NCBI GenBank assembly: GCA_030036985.1
Contig: JASHSD010000433.1
Span: 1-16,228 of the forward strand
Origin: Bryobacteraceae bacterium
GTDB taxonomy: Bacteria > Acidobacteriota > Terriglobia > Bryobacterales > Bryobacteraceae
Direction: 5' to 3'
Length of the DNA: 16,228 nucleotides
Position 1 is the stretch's first letter. The number at the start of each line of letters is the position of its first letter. Positions 1 through 6,726 of the stretch are shown piece by piece. Both the position numbers and the translations under genes were made by a program. The notes beneath the pieces were generated by a model, which saw only the letters and a program-made list of their open reading frames with translations, had not been told where the DNA came from and did not search any database.

Positions 1-153
1 CTCCCCTTCGCCTGCGGCCAAAATGATGCGGCATCGCAGAGCAACCTGTTGCGGAGTCCCGAATGCCCCCGCCCACTGGTTCAATTTCAGCCTGTCGGAC
101 TCTCGCAACTTCAATGAAACAGCATTGCGGGACACACTCAGAGTATACGGCAA
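1..153 (-). CDS. IS630-family transposase, N-terminal 51 residues (partial)
   Basis: This frame, which starts on the minus strand and runs off the left edge, reads LPYTLSVSRNAVSLKLRESD and then a segment with LNQWAGAFGTPQQVALRCR and IILAAGEGE. That matches the N-terminal DNA-binding helix-turn-helix region of IS630-type transposases, where a 'TPQ.VALR.RI.LAA.EG' block is typical. The DDE catalytic domain would lie beyond the window. The start is uncertain: TTG at 153 follows a weak AAGAG, and an alternative GTG is at 135. The function would be cut-and-paste transposition into TA sites. The family call rests on motif memory, not on a search. Confidence 0.7.
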   Translation of the reverse strand, partial: MPYTLSVSRNAVSLKLRESDRLKLNQWAGAFGTPQQVALRCRIILAAGEGE

Positions 154-187
154 GCTCTTATAAATAGTCCAGTTATTTGTTGGACAC
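1..187 (-). mobile_element. End of an IS630-type insertion sequence (rest is off the left edge)
   Basis: The transposase start lies at 1-153, and the DNA beyond it, read on the minus strand, runs to a probable terminal repeat beginning GTGTCCAACAAATAACTGG at 187. IS630 elements insert at and duplicate TA, and a TA sits exactly outside this tip at 188-189. Only one end is in the window, so the inverted repeat cannot be confirmed against its partner. The element appears to have landed in the 3' end of the adjacent lipoprotein gene. Confidence 0.55.
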
Positions 188-991
188 TACACTAGCAACG
201 GGCTGGACGTTAGCCTGAACCGATGATTCCAGGGACGTGGCGGAGTTGTGCAGTTGATCCGTTGCAATCGATGCCTGATTCATTGCGACAACGATCTGAC
301 CCCGCGCCACTCCGGCATCAGGTCTTCCGGCCAACTGGCGTTCCTTGTTTAGGTATTCGCCCATCTTCGTCGTGATAGCGCGATACCGGTCTCCGGCCCC
401 TGGGAACCGGCCCAGATGCACATCCGCCTCAGAATCAAGCTGGTGCATTCGGGCCACAAGCCGCCCAATCTCGGAAACAAAATTCTGCTGCGTCTGTGCG
501 GTTCGCTGCCGGGTGCGGGCAGCAGCGTTCGCGGCAAGAATCCCCTGGGACTGAGCGTTGAGCGCATTCGCCTGCTTCTGATAATCGCTAATATCGGCGC
601 GCACCAGCACCATCGGACTTGGCTGCCCGCCTGTCAGGGTCAGCTTGTTCCCGTCCAGTGATCCCGACAGCGTAACAACCGAAAGACCGAACATGCTTGC
701 GGAGATGGTGACGTTGCCTCCATTCACCGCACCGGTGACTGATACGGTCTCTCGCTCAATCTTTCCATCCTGCCCTAGAATGGAGGACTCCAGTTGCCCG
801 GTCAGGTGATTGTCTGGGGTTCGGACCAGTTGCAGCCAGTACAAGCCATTGGTGAATTTCGCCATGTACTTCCCCGAAACTTCACGCTGGCAGGCACCCG
901 TCAGGAGAGACAGAGAAGCGAGACACAAAGCGGAAAACCTAGCATTTCGGCGATACCGCACAGTTTCCCATGATCGTATCAGGACGCACAT
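173..991 (-). CDS. Predicted lipoprotein, unknown function, 3' end altered by an IS insertion
   Basis: The protein opens with a positively charged stretch and a hydrophobic core ending in the lipobox LLTGAC, so it should be lipidated on that cysteine and membrane anchored. About 90 residues rich in beta-type sequence (GKYMAKFTNGLYWLQLVR onward, with alternating G/T/S/V) follow. The C-terminal half is Ala/Gln-rich and probably helical (QKQANALNAQSQGILAANAA). I do not recognise a family. ATG 991 is used here; GTG at 961 is preceded by GGGA and gives a more usual 24-residue signal peptide, so it may be the real start. The open frame continues upstream to 1261 but overlaps another gene remnant and is not believable there. 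The last codons (V-S-N-K-stop) fall inside the presumed IS tip, so the native C-terminus is probably lost. Confidence 0.6.
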   Translation of the reverse strand: MCVLIRSWETVRYRRNARFSALCLASLSLLTGACQREVSGKYMAKFTNGLYWLQLVRTPDNHLTGQLESSILGQDGKIERETVSVTGAVNGGNVTISASMFGLSVVTLSGSLDGNKLTLTGGQPSPMVLVRADISDYQKQANALNAQSQGILAANAAARTRQRTAQTQQNFVSEIGRLVARMHQLDSEADVHLGRFPGAGDRYRAITTKMGEYLNKERQLAGRPDAGVARGQIVVAMNQASIATDQLHNSATSLESSVQANVQPVASVVSNK

Positions 992-1069
992 TCCCAGAGG
1001 CGAGGGGCAGGCTACGGAAGCTGTGAGTTTTGCCACGATACACTGACCCCAGAACCCCACTGGGACAAC

Positions 1070-1662
1070 AACCGATTTGTCGCGCGCTTCCGCTCTGTGG
1101 ACGCGTGCGTTGAAAGGTTCCCGCACGGGTCTACCGAAAGCGCGGAAGCCTTCGCCGATGTGGCGCGAGTGGTTGAGGGTCTGTGCTACGACGGATTCAT
1201 TTCGAGTCCAAAGAACGGTTATCAGGTGAACCTGACCTTCGATGAACGTCTCGTTGCGCAATTGCGTGCGAGCAGCCGTGAGTGCGTCTCGGAACCCGTG
1301 CGCCGCGCGAACTTGCTCGCGCCGTGGGTCGGAATGCGGATGCCTTCCTTCGTCTGGCCCACGGGCCGATGATGGTTATAGAAATCGAGAAGACAAACGA
1401 AGAAAAGATACTCAGGGACATCGTGAAGATGCTGCTGTTCCTGGATGCCGGACAGGCCGAACTGGCAGCCGTAGTATGTCCGCGAAACTACGTCCACAAG
1501 GGTGGCGTGTGGCGGGTCTTTGAAACAGCAGGGCAGGTGCTACGATCCTTCGTACACGTTACCGGACTCCCGCCCTCAAAGGCCACGCGGCTTGCACTGA
1601 TTGGATGCACTCAAGAAGTGTTTATGAATGGGAACTGGACGGTTTGGAATGGTTTGGAATAA
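1070..1662 (+). pseudogene. Frameshifted gene remnant, possibly of a nuclease-like protein
   Basis: Two plus-strand frames look like consecutive parts of one protein. Frame A runs through about 1070-1290 (NRFVARFRSVDACVERFPHG, then SAEAFADVARVVEGL and YDGFISSPKNGYQVNLTFDE). Frame B runs from about 1282 to the TAA at 1660-1662 (RNADAFLRLAHGP, MVIEIEKTNEEKILRDIVKM, CPRNYVHKGGVWRVFETAG). The change of frame falls between about 1282 and 1315 and needs one missing or two extra bases. No convincing start or ribosome binding site exists for frame A, so the 5' end may also be lost. I do not recognise the family. The E-I-E-K motif followed by a helix resembles the core of PD-(D/E)XK nucleases, which is only a suggestion. 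Confidence 0.5.
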
Positions 1663-1963
1663 GGACACGCGCTCGGAGTTCCCGAAGCTGGCGGGGCCAC
1701 ATTTCCAGAACCAATGAAGACATATCCGATTCCAGATGTTGGAGTCACGTTGCTCGATGAGGATCGCAGGGCTTCCTCAAGAGTGTTCAACGGACAGGGG
1801 AAATGAAATACGTCTTCGGCCGGAATGTCATCACTGACAGGAAACGCACGATCCTGAAACACGGATGCCCCAATCACAATGCCGAGGAATCCTCCGACGA
1901 TGGACCCGAAGTACCCCAAATGCACGACGACGACAACATCGGCGAACGTGTCCATCGGCGAGA
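1663..1963. other. Stretch with no supported gene
   Basis: I see no convincing gene here. A minus-strand frame (1611-1955) begins with a hydrophobic run (VVVVVHLGYFGSIVGG) but ends in low-complexity Ser/Pro sequence, overlaps the 3' end of the remnant upstream and has no ribosome binding site. Two short plus-strand frames (30 and 99 codons) overlap as ATGA near 1803 but resemble nothing I know. The stretch may be decayed sequence. Confidence 0.4.
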
Positions 1964-2644
1964 CTACGCCGCCGGAAGCCAAAACCTGCACACCGAACCC
2001 CCGCCCGCCCGCGGACTCATACGGATCCACCCTCCATGCGCCTCGACGATCCTGCGGCACACCGCCAAACCCAGACCCGGGCCGGGATACTCTCTGCCAT
2101 GAACGCGCTCGAACGGCAGGAAAACCCTCTCCAGTTCCTCGGCATCGATGCCGATGCCGTTGTCTTCCACCGCGATGTTCCAGCCTTCGCCGTCGGGCGC
2201 CGCCGTGACGCGAACAATCGGAGGATCCTCCCCGCGAAACTTGAGCGAATTGCCGATGAGATTCTCCAGCAGCTGCGTCGCTCTTTCGAGGCTCAATCCG
2301 ACTCGCGGCAATCCCTGCGCGGTCACGCTGGCGCCCGATGCCGGAATCTGCCTGTTCAGCGCGTCGGCCGCCAGTTCGAAAGCCAGTTGTAACGAAGCCT
2401 GCTGCGCCGCGGGCGCATCCGCCTCGCGCAGCGCCAATGCGTAACCCGACAGGCTGTCGGCCAGCGCGCGCATGCGCGTCGCGGCCGAAAGGATCTCGCC
2501 GACCTCGAGATCGCCCTCCGGCCCCAGCTTCTCGGCCGTCGTCTCGCGCAGCAACTCGGAAAATGCATGGACCGAGCGCAAAGGCTCCCGCAGATCGTGA
2601 ATCAGCCGGTCCAGAAACTCAGCCCACTCACCCTCTTGCGGCAT
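1964..2644 (-). CDS. Small sensor-less histidine kinase
   Basis: A 226-residue protein made almost only of a kinase core. The dimerisation/phosphoacceptor helix has the H-box HDLREPLRSV at about residue 16. The ATP-binding domain follows with N box (LLENLIGNSLKFR), G1 box (VEDNGIGID), F box (FLPFERVHG) and G2 box (GPGLGLAVCRRIVEAHGG), ending directly at FWLPAA. There is no membrane segment, PAS or other input domain, so it should be cytosolic and need a partner for signal input. ATG 2644 is preferred because GGGTG lies four bases upstream; GTG 2650 is possible. It is divergent from the large kinase that starts at 2683 and its core resembles that kinase's C-terminus, suggesting paralogues. Its response regulator is not obvious; the one at 5198 is the nearest. 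Confidence 0.85.
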   Translation of the reverse strand: MPQEGEWAEFLDRLIHDLREPLRSVHAFSELLRETTAEKLGPEGDLEVGEILSAATRMRALADSLSGYALALREADAPAAQQASLQLAFELAADALNRQIPASGASVTAQGLPRVGLSLERATQLLENLIGNSLKFRGEDPPIVRVTAAPDGEGWNIAVEDNGIGIDAEELERVFLPFERVHGREYPGPGLGLAVCRRIVEAHGGWIRMSPRAGGGSVCRFWLPAA

Positions 2645-2682
2645 TGACACCCATAGAAACCGACGGATTTAAAATAAAGTTA
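2644..2682 (+). promoter_or_regulatory. Possible promoter for the large histidine kinase in a 38-bp divergent gap
   Basis: A perfect TTGACA lies at 2644-2649 and TAAAAT at 2670-2675. The 20-bp spacer is longer than the usual 16-18. TAAAAT ends seven bases before the GTG at 2683, so a transcript would start at or next to the start codon and be essentially leaderless. The -35 box overlaps the start of the divergent small kinase gene, so the two could interfere. Confidence 0.35.
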
Positions 2683-5238
2683 GTGGCGCTTCGGTTACAG
2701 CGCAGGGTCGACCGGCCGTGGCGGTTTCTGGCCATTGGCATTGTCCTTGTCATTGTCGTCTTATTCTACGTCGATTGGCGCGATTACCAAACGGCCACAG
2801 AACAAAGCGACCAGGCGCGGCAGTTCATTCGCGAGACCAACGATCTTCTGTCATTGGTGACGGACGCGGAGACCGGCGAGCGCGGCTATCTCCTGACCGG
2901 CGACCGCAAATATCTGAATCCTTATGAGAAGGCTTTGGCACAGATTCCCAAAGAATTGAACGCTCTCTCGGCAACCGCCGTCAACGTTCCACGCGAAGCC
3001 AAACAGGTCGAGAACATAAGATCCCTGATCGCGGACAAACTGGCGGAACTGAAAAGCACCATCCAGGTCCGGGACCAGCAGGGCGACGAAGCCGCCATGG
3101 CCACCATGCGCGGCGGAATGGGCCGTCTCACCATGGACGAGGTGCGCTCCGACGGCGACGTGATGGTCGCCCGCGAACAGGCCTGGCTCTATGAAACCAG
3201 CAGGAATCTGCAAACCAGCGCCAATCACTCGCGAATCATCGTTCTGGTGGGCTGTGTCGGCCTTGTCTTTCTGCTCTTCCGCCTGGGTACGGCCGTGGAT
3301 GCCGTGGTGCTCGAACGCGAGCGGTTCGCCCATGACGTGGAAGAATCCCGTCAGTTGCTGGAAACCACGCTTTCCAGCATCGGCGATGCCGTCGTCGTCA
3401 CCGATGCCCGCGGCAAGATCCGTTTCGTCAACCGGCTTGCCGAGCGCCTGACCGGTTGGGCAGCCGGTGAGTCCGAAGGCAAGCCGCTCGACCGCGTCTT
3501 CCATCTGCGGGACGAGCCGACGCGCCGCGACATCCGGAGTCCGCTGCAGGCGCTGCGGCTGGAGGCCGGGACCGGAACCAACAGCCTGCTGGTTTCGCGC
3601 GACGATGCGGAAGTGCCGATCGAAGTGGGCAGCGCGGCCATGCGCGACGCCGCCGGAAATCTCATCGGCTCAGTCCTGGTCTTCCGCGATGTAACCGCGC
3701 GGCGCATCGCCGAGATGGAACTGGAGCGATGGAAGAAAATGTTCTCCGGCGCGGGCTTCGGTATGTTTGTGATCGATCCCAAAAACGGGACCGTGGTCGA
3801 CGTGAACGCGACCTTCGCTTCCATGCACGGGTATTCGGTTACCGAATTGCTAGGAAACGAATACTCGGCTCTCCTGCCGGGAAATTTGCGCAGCGATCTG
3901 ACCGCGAGTTTGCGGACGGCAAGCGAAAATGGCCGTCATATGTTTGAGCAGCAGCATTTACGCCGCGACGGAAGCGTTTTTCCGTGCCTCATCGATTTGA
4001 CCAGTTTTCAGGACGGCCGGCGTGAATTCTGGGCCGGTTATTGTTCGGATATTACTGAGCGCAAAAGGTTTGAAGATGCCCTCAAGGAGAGCGAAGAACG
4101 CTTTCGCAACCTCGCCGGCGCTCTGCCGCAACTGATTTGGGCTGGCGACGCAACCGGGAAATTCGAGTACGTCAACCACGAGTGGAGCGTCTACGCCGGC
4201 TGGGGGGCTGGAGCCGAGATCGGGCAATATCTTCCGATCGACCCATGGAAAGATCTGCTCCATCCGGCCGACCGCGACGAGTTCCTCCGCTGCTGGAACC
4301 AGTCGCTTCAGACCGGCGCAACGTTTGAAAGTCAGGTCCGTCTGCGCCGGGCGGGCGATGGCGCGTATCGCTGGTTTCTCTGCCGTGCCGTGGCTGTACG
4401 CGACCGCGGCGGGGCCATTTTGCGCTGGCTCGGCGGCTTTACCGACGTGCAGCAGCAGGTGGAAGGGGCCACTCAATTGAAGCTCGCCAACGAAGCGCTC
4501 CAACGCTCCAACGCCGATCTCGAGCAGTTCGCCTACGCGGCCAGCCACGACCTTCAAGAACCCCTGCGCATGGTTTCCATCTATAGCCAGTTGCTGCAGG
4601 AGGAGTACGGCGAAACGCTCGACGGCCAAGCCGCTTCTTACATCGAATTCGCCGTGAACGGGGCCACCCGCATGTCGAAACTGCTGCGCGCCCTGCTGGA
4701 TTACTCGCGCGTCGCCAACGGCTCGCCTCAGCAGCCGCGGGAAGCCGACGCGGGATCGGCCGTCTCCACCGCGCTTCTCAACCTTTCCACCGTCGCCGAA
4801 GATGCCCACGCTCAGATTGAGGTCGGCAAGCTGCCTTCGGTCAAAGTGGCGGAGATCCATCTGGTGCAGCTTTTCCAGAATCTGATCGGCAACGCTTTGA
4901 AATATCGCAAGGAGGAATATCCGCCCGGCCAGCGGCCCGATATCCGCATCACGGCCGAACGCCAGCCCAACGGGTGGTGGCTTTTCGCGGTTTCCGATAA
5001 CGGCATCGGCATTGAGAAAGAGTACCTGACCCAGATCTTCGGAATTTTCAAACGTCTGCACGGCCAATCGTTCGAAGGGACGGGCATCGGCCTGGCGCTC
5101 TGCCAGAAAATCGTGGAGCGCGCCGGCGGCCGCATCTGGGCCGAATCGGAACCCGGTCAGGGTTCCACATTTTGGTTTACACTTCCGGGGGTAGAAATTG
5201 GCGACGAATCGCGCGCCCTTTACAATACTGCTGGCTGA
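2683..5238 (+). CDS. Membrane hybrid-sensor-type histidine kinase: CHASE3, three PAS domains, HisKA, HATPase_c
   Basis: This 851-residue sensor kinase has membrane segment 1 at about residues 15-30 and an extracytoplasmic CHASE3-type helical domain at about 33-183 (DAETGERGYLLTGDRKYL is its signature). Membrane segment 2 is at about 185-203. Three PAS domains follow at about 222-340, 348-460 and 469-590. The phosphoacceptor helix has SHDLQEPLRM with His622, and the ATPase domain has N box QNLIGNALKYR (Asn733, Asn737), G1 SDNGIGI and G2 GTGIGLALCQKIVERAGG. There is no receiver domain. The frame is open upstream to 2338, but that part is antisense to the small kinase. GTG 2683 is chosen because the membrane segment follows closely and a -10-like box precedes it. 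The overlapping regulator is its likely phosphotransfer partner. Confidence 0.9.
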   Translation: MALRLQRRVDRPWRFLAIGIVLVIVVLFYVDWRDYQTATEQSDQARQFIRETNDLLSLVTDAETGERGYLLTGDRKYLNPYEKALAQIPKELNALSATAVNVPREAKQVENIRSLIADKLAELKSTIQVRDQQGDEAAMATMRGGMGRLTMDEVRSDGDVMVAREQAWLYETSRNLQTSANHSRIIVLVGCVGLVFLLFRLGTAVDAVVLERERFAHDVEESRQLLETTLSSIGDAVVVTDARGKIRFVNRLAERLTGWAAGESEGKPLDRVFHLRDEPTRRDIRSPLQALRLEAGTGTNSLLVSRDDAEVPIEVGSAAMRDAAGNLIGSVLVFRDVTARRIAEMELERWKKMFSGAGFGMFVIDPKNGTVVDVNATFASMHGYSVTELLGNEYSALLPGNLRSDLTASLRTASENGRHMFEQQHLRRDGSVFPCLIDLTSFQDGRREFWAGYCSDITERKRFEDALKESEERFRNLAGALPQLIWAGDATGKFEYVNHEWSVYAGWGAGAEIGQYLPIDPWKDLLHPADRDEFLRCWNQSLQTGATFESQVRLRRAGDGAYRWFLCRAVAVRDRGGAILRWLGGFTDVQQQVEGATQLKLANEALQRSNADLEQFAYAASHDLQEPLRMVSIYSQLLQEEYGETLDGQAASYIEFAVNGATRMSKLLRALLDYSRVANGSPQQPREADAGSAVSTALLNLSTVAEDAHAQIEVGKLPSVKVAEIHLVQLFQNLIGNALKYRKEEYPPGQRPDIRITAERQPNGWWLFAVSDNGIGIEKEYLTQIFGIFKRLHGQSFEGTGIGLALCQKIVERAGGRIWAESEPGQGSTFWFTLPGVEIGDESRALYNTAG

Positions 5239-5638
5239 AGACAATCCAGGGGATGTTTTTCTGGTTCGGCGAGCTCTGGAAAAACAGGGCCTCGCGGTCA
5301 ATCTGATTGTGGTGGAGGACGGTCAAGCGGCGCTCCGATTCATGGAGAAGGCCGATACGGACCCGGCGTTCGATTGTCCCGACCTTGTTTTGCTCGATCT
5401 GAATTTGCCGCGCGCGACGGGCAGCCGCGTGCTCACGCGGATCCGCCAGAGTCGGCGCTGCGAGGCCACGCCGATCATTATCATCACGTCTTCGGACTCT
5501 CCGCTCGATCGCGAGAATTCGGCCAACCTCGGCGCCACCGATTATTTCCAGAAGCCCGGCGACCTGGCCGGCTTCATGCAGCTTGGCCGCATCGTGCGCG
5601 ATGCGCTGGGCCAGAAGGCCGCGGCCAACCAAGCCTGA
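5198..5638 (+). CDS. Single-domain response regulator, Rcp1-like
   Basis: A 146-residue CheY-type receiver with no output domain. The acidic pair is E14-D15 in ILLAEDNPGD, the phosphoacceptor is Asp67 in LVLLDLNLPRATG, the switch Thr/Ser is at 97-98 (IIIITSSD) and the conserved Lys is Lys119 in YFQKPGD. The 'EDNPGD' and 'LDLNLPR.+G' blocks are typical of the regulators that accompany phytochrome or multi-PAS kinases. It probably relays phosphate from His622 of the upstream kinase to another protein. The start is TTG at 5198, inside the last 41 bases of the kinase gene, with a GGGGG ribosome binding site at about 5187-5191; the overlap implies translational coupling. Confidence 0.9.
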   Translation: MATNRAPFTILLAEDNPGDVFLVRRALEKQGLAVNLIVVEDGQAALRFMEKADTDPAFDCPDLVLLDLNLPRATGSRVLTRIRQSRRCEATPIIIITSSDSPLDRENSANLGATDYFQKPGDLAGFMQLGRIVRDALGQKAAANQA

Positions 5639-5906
5639 CCTCCATCACGGAAAAAGCGCTTGCGAATAGGAAAACCGGGGCACGGAAACGGAAACACGGT
5701 AACAGGCGGGGTGAGCGCGTGGAAAGCGCGGGCGGGGCAACCGGAGCCGAGGATGAACTGCGCTTCGACTGGAGGGATTCGGCGTCGTGGCCACCGCGCG
5801 AAAACATAGTTTGTATGTGTCGGCAAAAGGGCCGCGTTCGATGCTCTGAGGCGGCCCGTTTAAGCGTGTCGGGCATTCGATCAAGCAGCGGTTTCTGGCG
5901 CTCCCG

Positions 5907-6437
5907 CTAAAACAATTCTCCGAGAATCTCCACTCCTTCTTCTAACAACCCTTCCAAAAGATTCCAGGCCTCATCGATAGAGGTGAAATCTCGTGCGGCC
6001 TCACCGACAACTGCCAAACCCAAGAAAGGAGATGCCGTTACGGACTGTTTCGATTGCGCCTGCTGGACTTGCGGCGGCTGTGCCTGCTGAGGTTGCAGTT
6101 GCGGCTGCCGCGGTTGCTCGTCACGTGATATATAGGACGGCTGCTGCGGTTGCTCGTCACGTAATATATATGACGGCTGCTGTGGGTAACCGCCAGAATA
6201 CGATGGCGTCGCGTAACCAGACGGCGCAGGTGTGTAAGGCTGTTGCGATTGTCCTTGCGAACTCCCGGCCGAGTAAGACGGCTGAGGCTGATAAGCGCCC
6301 GGATACCTTGGCTGTACGGCTGGCGCCAAATATAACCGGCCCAGTACATACGCACAGTACCCGCCCCGGCACGGATATTTGGCGGGATAGTAGTAGCCAT
6401 TGTAGAACAGGTAGTAGCCACCTCCTCGGGCCGTCAC
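5907..6437 (-). CDS. Tyr/Pro/Gln-rich hypothetical protein, probably missing its true N-terminus
   Basis: The 176-residue frame begins with a Tyr/Gly-rich part (GGGYYLFYNGYYYPAKYP, CRGGYCAY). It continues with a Pro/Gln/Ser/Tyr-rich middle holding two copies of a 12-residue repeat (QQPSYILRDEQP and QQPSYISRDEQP). It ends in a short acidic helix-like tail (IDEAWNLLEGLLEEGVEILG). I do not recognise it. In-frame codons upstream of the GTG at 6437 have the same style (QPYYPTPPARQNEYQ) back to a TAG at 6504-6506, so coding sequence seems to extend further and the gene may be broken. A 33-codon frame from ATG 6567 (MVAKTRWRKGENPPET) could be the detached N-terminus after a frameshift. There is no signal peptide in what is visible. 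Confidence 0.45.
   Translation of the reverse strand: MTARGGGYYLFYNGYYYPAKYPCRGGYCAYVLGRLYLAPAVQPRYPGAYQPQPSYSAGSSQGQSQQPYTPAPSGYATPSYSGGYPQQPSYILRDEQPQQPSYISRDEQPRQPQLQPQQAQPPQVQQAQSKQSVTASPFLGLAVVGEAARDFTSIDEAWNLLEGLLEEGVEILGELF
6111..6182. repeat. Two tandem copies of a 36-bp repeat
   Basis: Copies at 6111-6146 and 6147-6182 both start CGGTTGCTCGTCACGT and end GACGGCTGCTG, differing only around the central ATATATA run. The unit length is a multiple of three and encodes the 12-residue QQPSY-RDEQP repeat of the minus-strand protein, so copy number can change without breaking the frame. Confidence 0.85.
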
Positions 6438-6726
6438 CCATGCGGACGGAGGCGCGCGCTGATACTCATTCTGGCGTGCGGGAGGGGTTGGATAATACGG
6501 TTGCTAGGTTTGCGGCCACCGTCTCTGGTGGATTTTCGCCCTTTCGCCAGCGTGTTTTTGCAACCATGACTTTTTCTATGCTCTCTCTGCCGCATAATTC
6601 TCCGGCATCACCCTGCCGCAAAGCTCGCGGGAACTGGCTTCTCCGGCTCCTCCACCACCTCCTGCGTCTTGTGCTTATCCAAATCCAGCGCCGCTGTGAT
6701 CTCTCGGCCTTGATATTCTGAGAACG
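6438..6726. other. Intergenic stretch with possible gene relics on the minus strand
   Basis: Besides the MVAKTRWRKG frame (ATG 6567), a minus-strand frame crossing about 6615-6730 reads EYQGREITAALDLDKHKTQE then VVEEPEKPVPASFAAG before a stop. Its acidic, low-cysteine composition looks protein-like, but it has no start here and overlaps the next gene's start. It could be the tail of a lost gene. No terminator or promoter is clear. Confidence 0.25.

Noticed and set aside
992..1261. N-terminal extension of the lipoprotein
   Set aside because: It would bury the lipoprotein signal 90 residues inside the protein and overlaps the plus-strand remnant.
1611..1955. Minus-strand hydrophobic small protein
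   Set aside because: Only the first 35 residues look membrane-like; the rest is low complexity, with no ribosome binding site and overlap with another remnant.
2338..2682. N-terminal extension of the large kinase
   Set aside because: Arg/Pro/Ala-rich, antisense to the small kinase, and would put a non-signal stretch before the first membrane helix.
3958..5301. Minus-strand frame of 447 codons
   Set aside because: Antisense to the kinase core and regulator; no recognisable domain.
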